Assembly (NCBI GenBank): GCA_945893075.1
Contig: CAMDDX010000025.1
Coordinates: 1 to 37,812, forward strand
DNA length: 37,812 nt
Direction: 5' to 3'
DNA from: Planctomyces sp. SH-PL62
Lineage (GTDB): Bacteria > Planctomycetota > Planctomycetia > Planctomycetales > Planctomycetaceae
In this document: positions 9,114 to 16,131 of the stretch, in pieces
How the letters are laid out: the number at the start of each line of letters is the position of its first letter
Numbering within the stretch: the first letter of the stretch is position 1
Program-made: the position numbers and the translations under genes
The notes under the pieces: model-generated
The model's database searches: none
Told to the model about the DNA's origin: nothing
What the model saw: the letters and a program-made list of their open reading frames with translations, nothing else

Positions 9114-11393
9114 ATGAAAACCGCAGCCGCTCGGGTTGGCACTTCGAACGGACAGTGCTTCCTGAAGTGGCGATCCGCGTCTCCTGGATTCTCCGTGGTC
9201 AAGCCCATGAGCACTCCTCTTTCGGATGGATCACGTGGCAGTCGCTCTCGGCGATGGCGGAAATTCGGTTTGTGGGGAGTTGTCGTGGCGTGTGCCGTGG
9301 CGACCGGGTTCTGGTGGGAGACTCGCGAAACGCCCGTTGACGGGGTGTCGCTGCGCGAGGAAGTTCCCCGCGAGGAAATCGGATTCGACAATCCAACGAC
9401 CAGTTCGCCGGGCTATCTCGGTCCGCAAGCCTGTTCCGAGTGCCATGCCAAGCGGGTCGCCGAATTCCAAGCCACGCGGCATTTCCAGGCCTGCGTATTG
9501 CCTCAGCCCGAGGCCATGTCCTCCGAGTTCAATTCGGGAACGAGTGCCTATGCCACCCGCGATCCGAATTTGCGTTTCGAGATGCACCGCCAAGGCGATG
9601 AATTCCTCATGACCTCGATTCAACAGTCGAGCGCGGGAGCAAAACGGACCACCTCACCGATCGGACTGGTGTATGGCGCGGGAGCGAACGCGGACGAAGT
9701 GTATTTTACCTGGCATGGTGACCGGCTCCAGGAATTGCCGATTGTTTGGCTGAACCCGTTTCGCGAATGGGGAGCCATGTTGTTCGATCCGCACGGATCG
9801 GGAGACTTCGCCCGCAATGTGACGCCGCGCTGTCTGGAGTGTCACAACACGTGGTTCGAGCATGTGCCCGGCACCGTCAACCAGTATCGGCGCGAGAACA
9901 TGGTGCTCGGCGTGACATGCGAAGTTTGCCACGGGCCGGGCCGCGAGCACGTCGCGTTTCATCAAGGGCATCCCGACGCGAGCGCCGCGGCGGCCATCGT
10001 GCATCCCGGTCGTCTCAGCCGTGAGCGGCAAACGGACCTGTGTGCCGTGTGCCACAGCAACGCGATGTTGAATCGGGGGCCGGCATTTCGATATCGGCCC
10101 GGCGAGCCGTTGGATGCTCATTTCAAGACGCTGCAAATCGAACATCCCGAAGAGGACCACCTCGCGAATCAGACGAAATACCTGGTCCAGAGTCGCTGTT
10201 ACCAGAACAGTGACACCCTGACTTGCATCACCTGTCACAATCCGCATCGGCCGCGCAGCGCCACCAATGCCGGCGCGGAGTCATGTCGCAAATGCCACCA
10301 GGCCGCCGACTGCGGCGAACAGGACCGGCTTCCGGTCGAACTCCGAGGCCGTTGCGTCGATTGTCACATGCCGCAGATCCATAAGATTCAAGTCGCTTTC
10401 CGCACGGAGCGGGACGCCTACTTGCCTCCGGCCAAACGTTGGGAGCATCGGATCGGCGTTTATCCGGTCGCTCGGGACGAAGTGTTGTTGGCGTGGCATC
10501 AATCGCAGACCGAAGCTCAGCACCGTGAAGAAGCTGCCCGACTTTCGCGGATGCTCGCCGAGCATTGGCTGGCCGAAGCCGAAAGTCAGCGTCGTGAGTA
10601 CCGGTTTCTGGCGGCCATCAACTCGTATCGCCAAGCCGAGCGGTTCGATCCTCAGTCCGGCGCGCGGGAGAAGCTCGCCGAAGTCATCGCGATTCAAACT
10701 CAGCTCGACGACAATTGGAGTTTGGCGCTCCATCAACTCTCCGAACAACGTTTCACCGACACGACGGCCACCCTGCTCGACATCCTGAAACTCAAGCCCA
10801 CTCACGCCGGGGCTCACGGGCGGTTGGGGATGCTGCACGCGATCAATCAACAGACGGACCTTGCCACCGAACACTTGCAAGCGGTCGAGCGGCACGACCC
10901 GAATGACCAATACGGCGAGTCGATGCTCGGTTGGCTGGCGTATCTCGGCGGTCGTTGGGAGGAATCCCGGCAGCACTACCAACACGCGGACGAGATCACG
11001 CCGTTCAACGCCAAGATCAACTATCAACTGGCGATGACGCTGACCAAGCTCAACCGGCTGCCCGAAGCCGTTCAACAGTTTCAGCAGACGCTGACGATTG
11101 ATCCCCAGCATGTCGAAGCGTGTCGCGGCCTGAGTTTCGTGCTCCGCCAGCAAGGACAAGCGAAAGAGGCGATCGCATTTGCGAAGCGTGCCGTGCAACT
11201 GACTCAATCCAACAACGTCGAAGCGTTGGCGGAGCTTGCCGAAACCTATTTTGAGGCCGGCCAAATGAGCGCCGCGAGCGACACAGCCGCGAAGGGGCTC
11301 GCGTTGGCGAAGACAAGCAAGCCGCCGGTGAATCCGCAAATCCGCAGGCGACTCGAACGCCTTTCGAGCAACGTTCGCAAGTCCGCCAAGTGA
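9114..11393 (+). CDS. Membrane-anchored seven-haem cytochrome c with C-terminal TPRs
   Basis: Seven CxxCH motifs begin at bases 9432, 9831, 9918, 10041, 10224, 10284 and 10353. This spacing and the H-rich surroundings suit a cytochrome c554/NrfA-like multihaem domain. A single membrane anchor precedes it (FGLWGVVVACAVATGFWW), and the C-terminal third is built of TPR helices (AGAHGRLGMLHAINQQTDLA). It is probably an electron-transfer scaffold on the outer face of the cytoplasmic membrane. The start is uncertain: ATG at 9114, ATG at 9207 (just before the basic and hydrophobic anchor), or TTG at 9102; none has a good SD. A haem-lyase system would be needed elsewhere in the genome. Confidence 0.9.
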   Translation: MKTAAARVGTSNGQCFLKWRSASPGFSVVKPMSTPLSDGSRGSRSRRWRKFGLWGVVVACAVATGFWWETRETPVDGVSLREEVPREEIGFDNPTTSSPGYLGPQACSECHAKRVAEFQATRHFQACVLPQPEAMSSEFNSGTSAYATRDPNLRFEMHRQGDEFLMTSIQQSSAGAKRTTSPIGLVYGAGANADEVYFTWHGDRLQELPIVWLNPFREWGAMLFDPHGSGDFARNVTPRCLECHNTWFEHVPGTVNQYRRENMVLGVTCEVCHGPGREHVAFHQGHPDASAAAAIVHPGRLSRERQTDLCAVCHSNAMLNRGPAFRYRPGEPLDAHFKTLQIEHPEEDHLANQTKYLVQSRCYQNSDTLTCITCHNPHRPRSATNAGAESCRKCHQAADCGEQDRLPVELRGRCVDCHMPQIHKIQVAFRTERDAYLPPAKRWEHRIGVYPVARDEVLLAWHQSQTEAQHREEAARLSRMLAEHWLAEAESQRREYRFLAAINSYRQAERFDPQSGAREKLAEVIAIQTQLDDNWSLALHQLSEQRFTDTTATLLDILKLKPTHAGAHGRLGMLHAINQQTDLATEHLQAVERHDPNDQYGESMLGWLAYLGGRWEESRQHYQHADEITPFNAKINYQLAMTLTKLNRLPEAVQQFQQTLTIDPQHVEACRGLSFVLRQQGQAKEAIAFAKRAVQLTQSNNVEALAELAETYFEAGQMSAASDTAAKGLALAKTSKPPVNPQIRRRLERLSSNVRKSAK

Positions 11394-11457
11394 TCCTGAC
11401 TCGCGTCGATGGCCTCTTATCCGCCAGGACGTCACTGATTGTCACAAAAACAAACAA

Positions 11458-11613
11458 AATAGAAGCAAGTTGTGCGAAAATAGAAGCTGTTCGCGCGAAA
11501 ATAGAAGCTGTTTGCGTGAAAATAGAAGCTTATGACGTGAAAATATAGGCTGTTTGCACGATCTCAGAAGCAAATCTCGCGAAATAAGATGCTTTGATCG
11601 TCGAAAAAGACGC
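11458..11613. repeat. Eight-unit tandem repeat with an exact 21-bp period
   Basis: The core AATAGAAGC starts at 11458, 11479, 11500 and 11521 unchanged. It then decays at 11542 (AATATAGGC), 11563 (CTCAGAAGC), 11584 (ATAAGATGC) and 11605 (AAAAGACGC), always 21 bases apart. After that the register is lost. Most units carry a short A-run before the core. The minus strand reads as a seven-residue repeat of the LLFSREQ type, and the plus strand as AKIEAVR for the first four units. Confidence 0.85.
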
Positions 11614-11662
11614 TGAGATTGCTCCAGGAGGCTCTGATTTTGGTGCATAACAGCATTTGTCC

Positions 11663-11760
11663 GGGGTCAGGCACCGCAAAATTCAAAATTGGCGGAGTAT
11701 CGCTGAGTGTGTCCACAGGACTTCACTCCGCCAATTTTGAATTTTGCGGTGCCTGACCCC
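11663..11760. repeat. Perfect 36-bp inverted repeat, GGGGTCAGGCACCGC family
   Basis: Arms at 11663-11698 and 11725-11760 are perfectly complementary around a 26-base loop. The outer ends are GGGGTCAGGCACCGC and its complement; the inner part is AT-rich (AAAATTCAAAATTGGCGG). No transposase or ORF is inside. It looks like a non-autonomous palindromic element. It lies between two convergent genes, unlike most other repeats here. Confidence 0.92.
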
Positions 11761-11896
11761 TGCCGGTGGAATTGCTGATTTTGCACCCGCTCTGATTTGG
11801 CAATTCAAGCGAGTAGTTTGGCTCGGCATCTGACATTTCTAAGGCGATCAAGCACGGGTTCGACATTTTTGGAGAGGATCAAACAGGTGTTGTGTG

Positions 11897-13159
11897 TCAG
11901 CGTTGGATGTGAAAGTACAACGTCGCGAAGAATGCGACATTGGCCAACACGATCACGGAGCCGGTGACTCCGTCCAACTGGCTGGCGACCGTCTGCACCG
12001 GCACTTTGGGGCGTGGCCCCTCGGCGGACAGAAATCCGGGCGACCATTCCGTCCCGTCCGGGCGCAGCCAGCGGGTGCGAGTTCGTAGCAGTGCCCACCC
12101 GATCGCCGCGACGGCGAACGTCGCCGCGAGCAGTAGCAGCGGAGCCGTATGCACGATCGTTCCCGCTCCGGTCCCTTGGGCCGCCTCCACCAACAGGTCG
12201 TATCGCGGTGCAGGGTCTCCATCCACGCCAGGTTCCACCGGCGAGTTCCACGTGAATCCGGGAATGGGAACCAAGTCGCCGTATCTCATTGCCAGAAACG
12301 CCACCGCATTGTTCGCCGTGTGCAGCAGGATCGCGCCCCACAACGAGCGTGTCGTCAAGAACACGAATTGCAAAGCGATCCCCAGCGCGAATGCGCCGCA
12401 CGCTTGAATCGGATGCAGATGGATCGCTCCGAAGTAAAACGCCGTGATCAGCGTGCCCAGCCAGACTCCGTGATGAGCCACCAAGCCACGGCTCAGGAAA
12501 CCACGGAAGAACAATTCCTCGCCGAGTCCCGGAAACAAACAGGCGGCCACGAACACCAGCCACCAAGACTCCTTGGCGAAATCGCCAAACAAATCCATCG
12601 AGATATTTGGCAGGACTTCTGATGCGCAGTTCGTGAACTCGCTGGCCAGCAGCGCGCACGGCAGCACGCTGAGCAACACCAGCGCCACCTGAGTCAGCGA
12701 CATGCCGCGCAGCCCCATGCAACGTGCGGTCTCTTTGCGAAACGTCAGGAGCACGACTCCCAACGAAACTCCCAGCGTCAGGAGCGTTGCCAACGGCACC
12801 AGAAACCGATTGAACAATCGCTCTTGCTCGGCAATTTTCGACGGCAGATCCTGTGGCACCTGGGGCTCACCGCCAGCCATTAGTGTTGCAGCCAACACGA
12901 CAACGACGAGGACAGCAAAAACCAACTGCGATCCGATCAGCAACAAGATCCACAGCAACGCGCGCCCGGCATTCGGCAGGCGGTACTTACCGACCGTGGG
13001 AGTGCCGATCGACGAGTCGGCGGCGGAGTCCTCCGGCGCGGAGTCGATCTCCAAGACTTCGAGAACTTCCGTTTCGGGGACAGGAGGTGGCCCGGAAGCG
13101 AGCGGCGGTTCGCTTGTCGCGAAGGTGTCCGGCGGAGGACGATCAGCTTGGGGGTCCAT
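11897..13159 (-). CDS. CPBP family intramembrane metalloprotease
   Basis: This protein of about 420 residues has a Pro/Glu-rich cytoplasmic N-terminus and multiple hydrophobic segments. The CPBP (CAAX protease and bacteriocin-processing, Abi) motifs are present: GLGEELFFRGFLSRGL with the EE..R pair, FGAIHLHPIQA with the His, and SLWGAILLHTANNAVAF. These residues form the glutamyl/His zinc site of the family. ATG 13159 (MDPQADRPPP) was preferred to GTG 13183 upstream. The target substrate cannot be told from the sequence. Minus strand, convergent with the cytochrome gene and divergent from the molybdoenzyme gene. Confidence 0.9.
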   Translation of the reverse strand: MDPQADRPPPDTFATSEPPLASGPPPVPETEVLEVLEIDSAPEDSAADSSIGTPTVGKYRLPNAGRALLWILLLIGSQLVFAVLVVVVLAATLMAGGEPQVPQDLPSKIAEQERLFNRFLVPLATLLTLGVSLGVVLLTFRKETARCMGLRGMSLTQVALVLLSVLPCALLASEFTNCASEVLPNISMDLFGDFAKESWWLVFVAACLFPGLGEELFFRGFLSRGLVAHHGVWLGTLITAFYFGAIHLHPIQACGAFALGIALQFVFLTTRSLWGAILLHTANNAVAFLAMRYGDLVPIPGFTWNSPVEPGVDGDPAPRYDLLVEAAQGTGAGTIVHTAPLLLLAATFAVAAIGWALLRTRTRWLRPDGTEWSPGFLSAEGPRPKVPVQTVASQLDGVTGSVIVLANVAFFATLYFHIQR

Positions 13160-13353
13160 GACAACGTCATTCCAAGAAAGCACAACGGGGCAATTGACGT
13201 GAGACGCGGCGAGAGTCTATCGGATTGGAGGACGATGGCACGTCTCCGAGTTCATTGGCTCGCAGGACGCCGCCACAAGACAGCATTGGATGCGGCCAGT
13301 ACGATTTCCGTTCGTTGGCGACTTCGTTCATTTGGATCAGGAGACGTGCCGTC

Positions 13354-14538
13354 GTGAATCATGCCTCAGTGACCTCGCTCATCAATCGCCGAACCTTGCT
13401 GCGGCAGTGGTCGGCCGGAGCCCTTGGTTTGATGTTCGTCAGCGGCAAGTTGCCGTCCGCGTTCGCCGCAGACGAGAGCCGTTTGCTCGTCCACTCGAAG
13501 GCTCCGATGAACGCCGAGCCGTCACTGCCCGACCTCGTGCGGTGGTGGGTGACTCCGGTCGAGTCGTTCTTTATTCGCAGTCACGGCAACACGCCGGAGA
13601 TCAATGCCGACTCATTCCGTCTGTCCGTCGAGGGCTTGGTCGAATCGCCGCTGATGCTGTCGCTGGCGGAACTCGGCCGCTTGGAACAACACGCGGTCAC
13701 AGCGACACTGACCTGCGCCGGCAATCGCCGCTCCGAGCACAGCCGCATCAAGCCGGTCAAAGGGGTCCAATGGCGTGAGGGTGCGATCGGCAATGCGAAA
13801 TGGCGCGGTGCTCGGCTTTCTGACTTGCTCAAAAAAGCGGGCGTGCGCGAATCCGCCAAGCATGTGTGGTTTGAAGGACTCGATGCGGTCGACGATGGCG
13901 GCAAGACGTTTGCGTTTGGCGGTTCGATTCCGCTGGAGAAAGCACTGCTCGATCGCGAATCGTCACCGGGTGCTCTGCTCGCCACGACGATGAACGACAA
14001 GCCGCTGACGGCCGATCATGGTTTCCCACTGCGGATGGTTGTGCCCGGTTACATCGGTGCTCGCAGCGTGAAATGGCTGAGCAAGATCGTCGTCAGCGAC
14101 CGTCCTTCGCCGAATCATTTCGTGGCCGATGTCTACAAGCTGGTCGATGAGGGAACGCTGTTGGAAGTCGCCGAAAGCGGACCGATCTATCGGATGCCGC
14201 TCAACTCCGCGATCTGCACGCCGACGGCCGGAGCCGCTTTGAAACCGGGCCGAGTCGAAGTCACCGGCTACGCTCTGCCTCCTGGCGTGCCGGGAGTTTC
14301 GATCCGCAAGGTCGAAGTCTCCGCCGACAGCGGCCGCTCGTGGACCGAGGCCAAGCTGACCTCCATGACATCGGAGTTCTGCTGGCAACTCTGGTCTGCC
14401 GAGATCTCTGTGAACTCAACGACGAAAGAATTGATCGTCCGCGCGATCGACTCACGCGGTGAGGCTCAGCCGGAAGTTGTGCGCTGGAATGCCAAAGGCT
14501 ACCTCTTCAACGCTTGGCATCACGTCCCTGTGAATTGA
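13354..14538 (+). CDS. Sulfite oxidase family molybdopterin-dependent enzyme, Tat-exported
   Basis: This protein of about 394 residues has a Tat leader (NRRTLLRQWSAGALGLMFVSG). The GTG start at 13354 has AGGAG ten bases upstream. The catalytic-type motif TATLTCAGNRRSEHS contains the molybdenum-ligand Cys near residue 121, and a further signature GVQWREGAIGNAKWRGARL follows. The C-terminal part has the immunoglobulin-like dimerisation domain seen in sulfite oxidases (TGYALPPGVPGVSIRKVEVS). It should carry a molybdenum cofactor and oxidise sulfite or a related substrate in the periplasm. It has no haem motif of its own, so the electron acceptor must be a separate protein. The next gene, dsbB-like, follows across an inverted repeat. 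Confidence 0.9.
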   Translation: MNHASVTSLINRRTLLRQWSAGALGLMFVSGKLPSAFAADESRLLVHSKAPMNAEPSLPDLVRWWVTPVESFFIRSHGNTPEINADSFRLSVEGLVESPLMLSLAELGRLEQHAVTATLTCAGNRRSEHSRIKPVKGVQWREGAIGNAKWRGARLSDLLKKAGVRESAKHVWFEGLDAVDDGGKTFAFGGSIPLEKALLDRESSPGALLATTMNDKPLTADHGFPLRMVVPGYIGARSVKWLSKIVVSDRPSPNHFVADVYKLVDEGTLLEVAESGPIYRMPLNSAICTPTAGAALKPGRVEVTGYALPPGVPGVSIRKVEVSADSGRSWTEAKLTSMTSEFCWQLWSAEISVNSTTKELIVRAIDSRGEAQPEVVRWNAKGYLFNAWHHVPVN

Positions 14539-14539
14539 A

Positions 14540-14594
14540 CGTAGCCGCACTCGCCAGAGTGCGGGCCGCACGCGTTCTGGCGAACGCGACTACG
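14540..14594. repeat. Inverted repeat, CGTAGCC-CTCGCCAGAG family (diverged copy)
   Basis: The left arm CGTAGCCGCACTCGCCAGAG and the right arm ending CGCGACTACG are complementary with several mismatches. Each arm is its own hairpin around GCC/GGC. It is a diverged relative of the element at 30653-30743, which shares CGTAGCC..CTCGCCAGAG. It starts immediately after the stop of the molybdoenzyme gene. Confidence 0.8.
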
Positions 14595-14634
14595 GTTAGA
14601 AAAGCCTTGTCGGTCGTCTAAGGAGAGACACGAA

Positions 14635-15240
14635 ATGACGGACTCATCTTTGTCGGAACACAGCTCCGGTACCTCGTCCACGAAATGCGCGGCGAAATGT
14701 CTGGTCGCCGCGATTGTGGTGGCTGTCGTCGGCACTGTCGGCAGCGTGTATTTGAGCATGGGGCTTGGTCTCAAAGCCTGCCCGCTCTGTTTCTATCAAC
14801 GGTCGTTTGTCATGGGCGTGCTGGCCGTGCTGGCACTCGGCCGATTTCTGGAACGATCACGACCCGGGTTGATCTGTTTGCTGAGCGTTCCGCTGGCGTG
14901 GGCCGGATTGGGAGTTGCCGGGTTTCACGAGTACCTCGTGCTGACCGGCGTCCTCGAATGTCCGACAGCGTTGTTCGGAATCGGCACCGCTCCGGCACAA
15001 AGTCTCGCCGTCTTCATCGCACTGGCCGCCGCAGTCACTGGAGGAGCTTGGTGCGGCCGCCACGAATCGCCGCGGCAACGAGCGTGTACGCTCTTCGTCG
15101 CCGTGATGCTGGGGGCCGTCATGGAGGGGGCGTGCGTGAAGAGTGCTCCGCCGCTGCCGAAGGTGCCAGACGCCGCCTACGATCCGGTCAAAGATCCGCT
15201 CGATATGTGTCGCCGGCCTTTCAGTGCTCCGAAGAATTGA
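14635..15240 (+). CDS. dsbB: DsbB-family disulfide bond formation protein
   Basis: This 201-residue membrane protein has four hydrophobic helices and the DsbB hallmark CPLCFYQR (Cys49, Cys52) near the start of the second helix. A later periplasmic Cys (Cys109 in GVLECP) and several C-terminal Cys residues are also present. DsbB reoxidises DsbA by passing electrons to quinone; the C-terminal tail with extra Cys is longer than in E. coli. A good SD (AAGGAGAGACACGAA) precedes the ATG. It is followed four bases later by the sterol desaturase family gene, so the two are likely co-transcribed. No dsbA homologue is seen in the window. Confidence 0.88.
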   Translation: MTDSSLSEHSSGTSSTKCAAKCLVAAIVVAVVGTVGSVYLSMGLGLKACPLCFYQRSFVMGVLAVLALGRFLERSRPGLICLLSVPLAWAGLGVAGFHEYLVLTGVLECPTALFGIGTAPAQSLAVFIALAAAVTGGAWCGRHESPRQRACTLFVAVMLGAVMEGACVKSAPPLPKVPDAAYDPVKDPLDMCRRPFSAPKN

Positions 15241-15243
15241 CTC

Positions 15244-16083
15244 ATGCACATGCCGACTCAAGAAGCCGTGATTCGCAGCGGGTGTTTCTTCGGAACACTT
15301 CTCGTGATGGCGATGTGGGAAAGTCTCGCACCGCGGCGACCGCTGACGCAGAACAAGACGCTGCGCTGGTATTGCAACTTGGGTCTGGCACTGTTGAACA
15401 ACTTCGTGTGGCGACTGCTGATGCCGGCCGGTGCGGTGGGGCTGGCGATCAGCGTGCAAGCTCGTGGCTGGGGATTGTTCAACTCTGTCGAGTTGCCGGC
15501 GTGGATTGAGGTCGCGGCCTCGGTCGTGTTGCTCGACCTCGCGATTTACGGGCAGCACTGGGTCTTTCACCGAGTTCCGTGGCTGTGGCGACTGCATCTG
15601 GTGCATCACGTCGATCTCGACATCGACGCGACCACCGGCGTTCGCTTTCACACGGTCGAGACGTTGTTGTCTTTTGGCTGGAAGGCCGCCGTCATCGCGT
15701 TGCTTGGTGCGCCCGCGTTGGCCGTGATGATCTTTGAGATTCTGTTGAACGCGACGGCTTTGTTCAATCACAGCAATGCTCGGCTGCCGCTGTGGCTCGA
15801 CCGAGTGCTGCGGCTCGCTCTGGTCACTCCCGACATGCACCGCGTGCATCATTCGATTCAGAACCACGAGACCAACAGCAACTTCGGCTTCTGCCTGTCG
15901 TGGTGGGATTTTCTGTTTCGCACTTACCACGCCCAACCCGATGCCGGTCACGAGGGCATGATCATCGGTCGTCCGGAATTTCGAGACGCCCAAGTCGAGC
16001 GGCTCTCGTTCATGCTGCTTCTACTTCTGCCGTTCCGACGGGAGTTGCCACCGACTCCGTGTCAGCGAACTCACGATGCGTGA
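15244..16083 (+). CDS. Sterol desaturase / fatty acid hydroxylase family membrane protein
   Basis: This 279-residue protein has several membrane segments and the di-iron histidine clusters of the family: HWVFHRVPWLWRLHLVHHVD, FHTVE, LFNHSNARLP and DMHRVHHS. Members hydroxylate or desaturate lipid-like substrates using a di-iron centre and oxygen. The substrate cannot be inferred; in planctomycetes it might act on hopanoids, sterols or fatty-acyl chains. It overlaps nothing and sits three bases after dsbB, which points to one transcript. The end of the gene is 48 bases before the RND permease start. Confidence 0.88.
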   Translation: MHMPTQEAVIRSGCFFGTLLVMAMWESLAPRRPLTQNKTLRWYCNLGLALLNNFVWRLLMPAGAVGLAISVQARGWGLFNSVELPAWIEVAASVVLLDLAIYGQHWVFHRVPWLWRLHLVHHVDLDIDATTGVRFHTVETLLSFGWKAAVIALLGAPALAVMIFEILLNATALFNHSNARLPLWLDRVLRLALVTPDMHRVHHSIQNHETNSNFGFCLSWWDFLFRTYHAQPDAGHEGMIIGRPEFRDAQVERLSFMLLLLLPFRRELPPTPCQRTHDA

Positions 16084-16131
16084 TCGAATTCCGGCTTGCT
16101 GTTGGCCGCGGGATTCATTCCGATACCCCGC

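Larger units (their letters stand above)
11394..11896. other. 503-bp gene-free block between convergent genes
   Basis: No convincing gene. The first two thirds hold a decaying 21-bp tandem repeat, followed by a perfect 36-bp inverted repeat. Short repeat-like pieces (GCTGATTTTGCACC, GCTCTGATTTGG) reappear after the inverted repeat, as if it had landed inside the array. A 68-codon minus-strand frame (11442-11648) covers the array; I regard it as a by-product of the repeat. No terminator with a T-run was seen for either flanking gene. Confidence 0.6.

Noticed and set aside
11458-11613. Possible CRISPR array
   Set aside because: The units are contiguous with no unique spacers and the repeat decays steadily.
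11442-11648. 68-codon minus-strand frame with LLFSREQ heptads
   Set aside because: Explained by the 21-bp tandem repeat; no SD seen and the sequence decays along the array. Kept as a finding, not as a gene.
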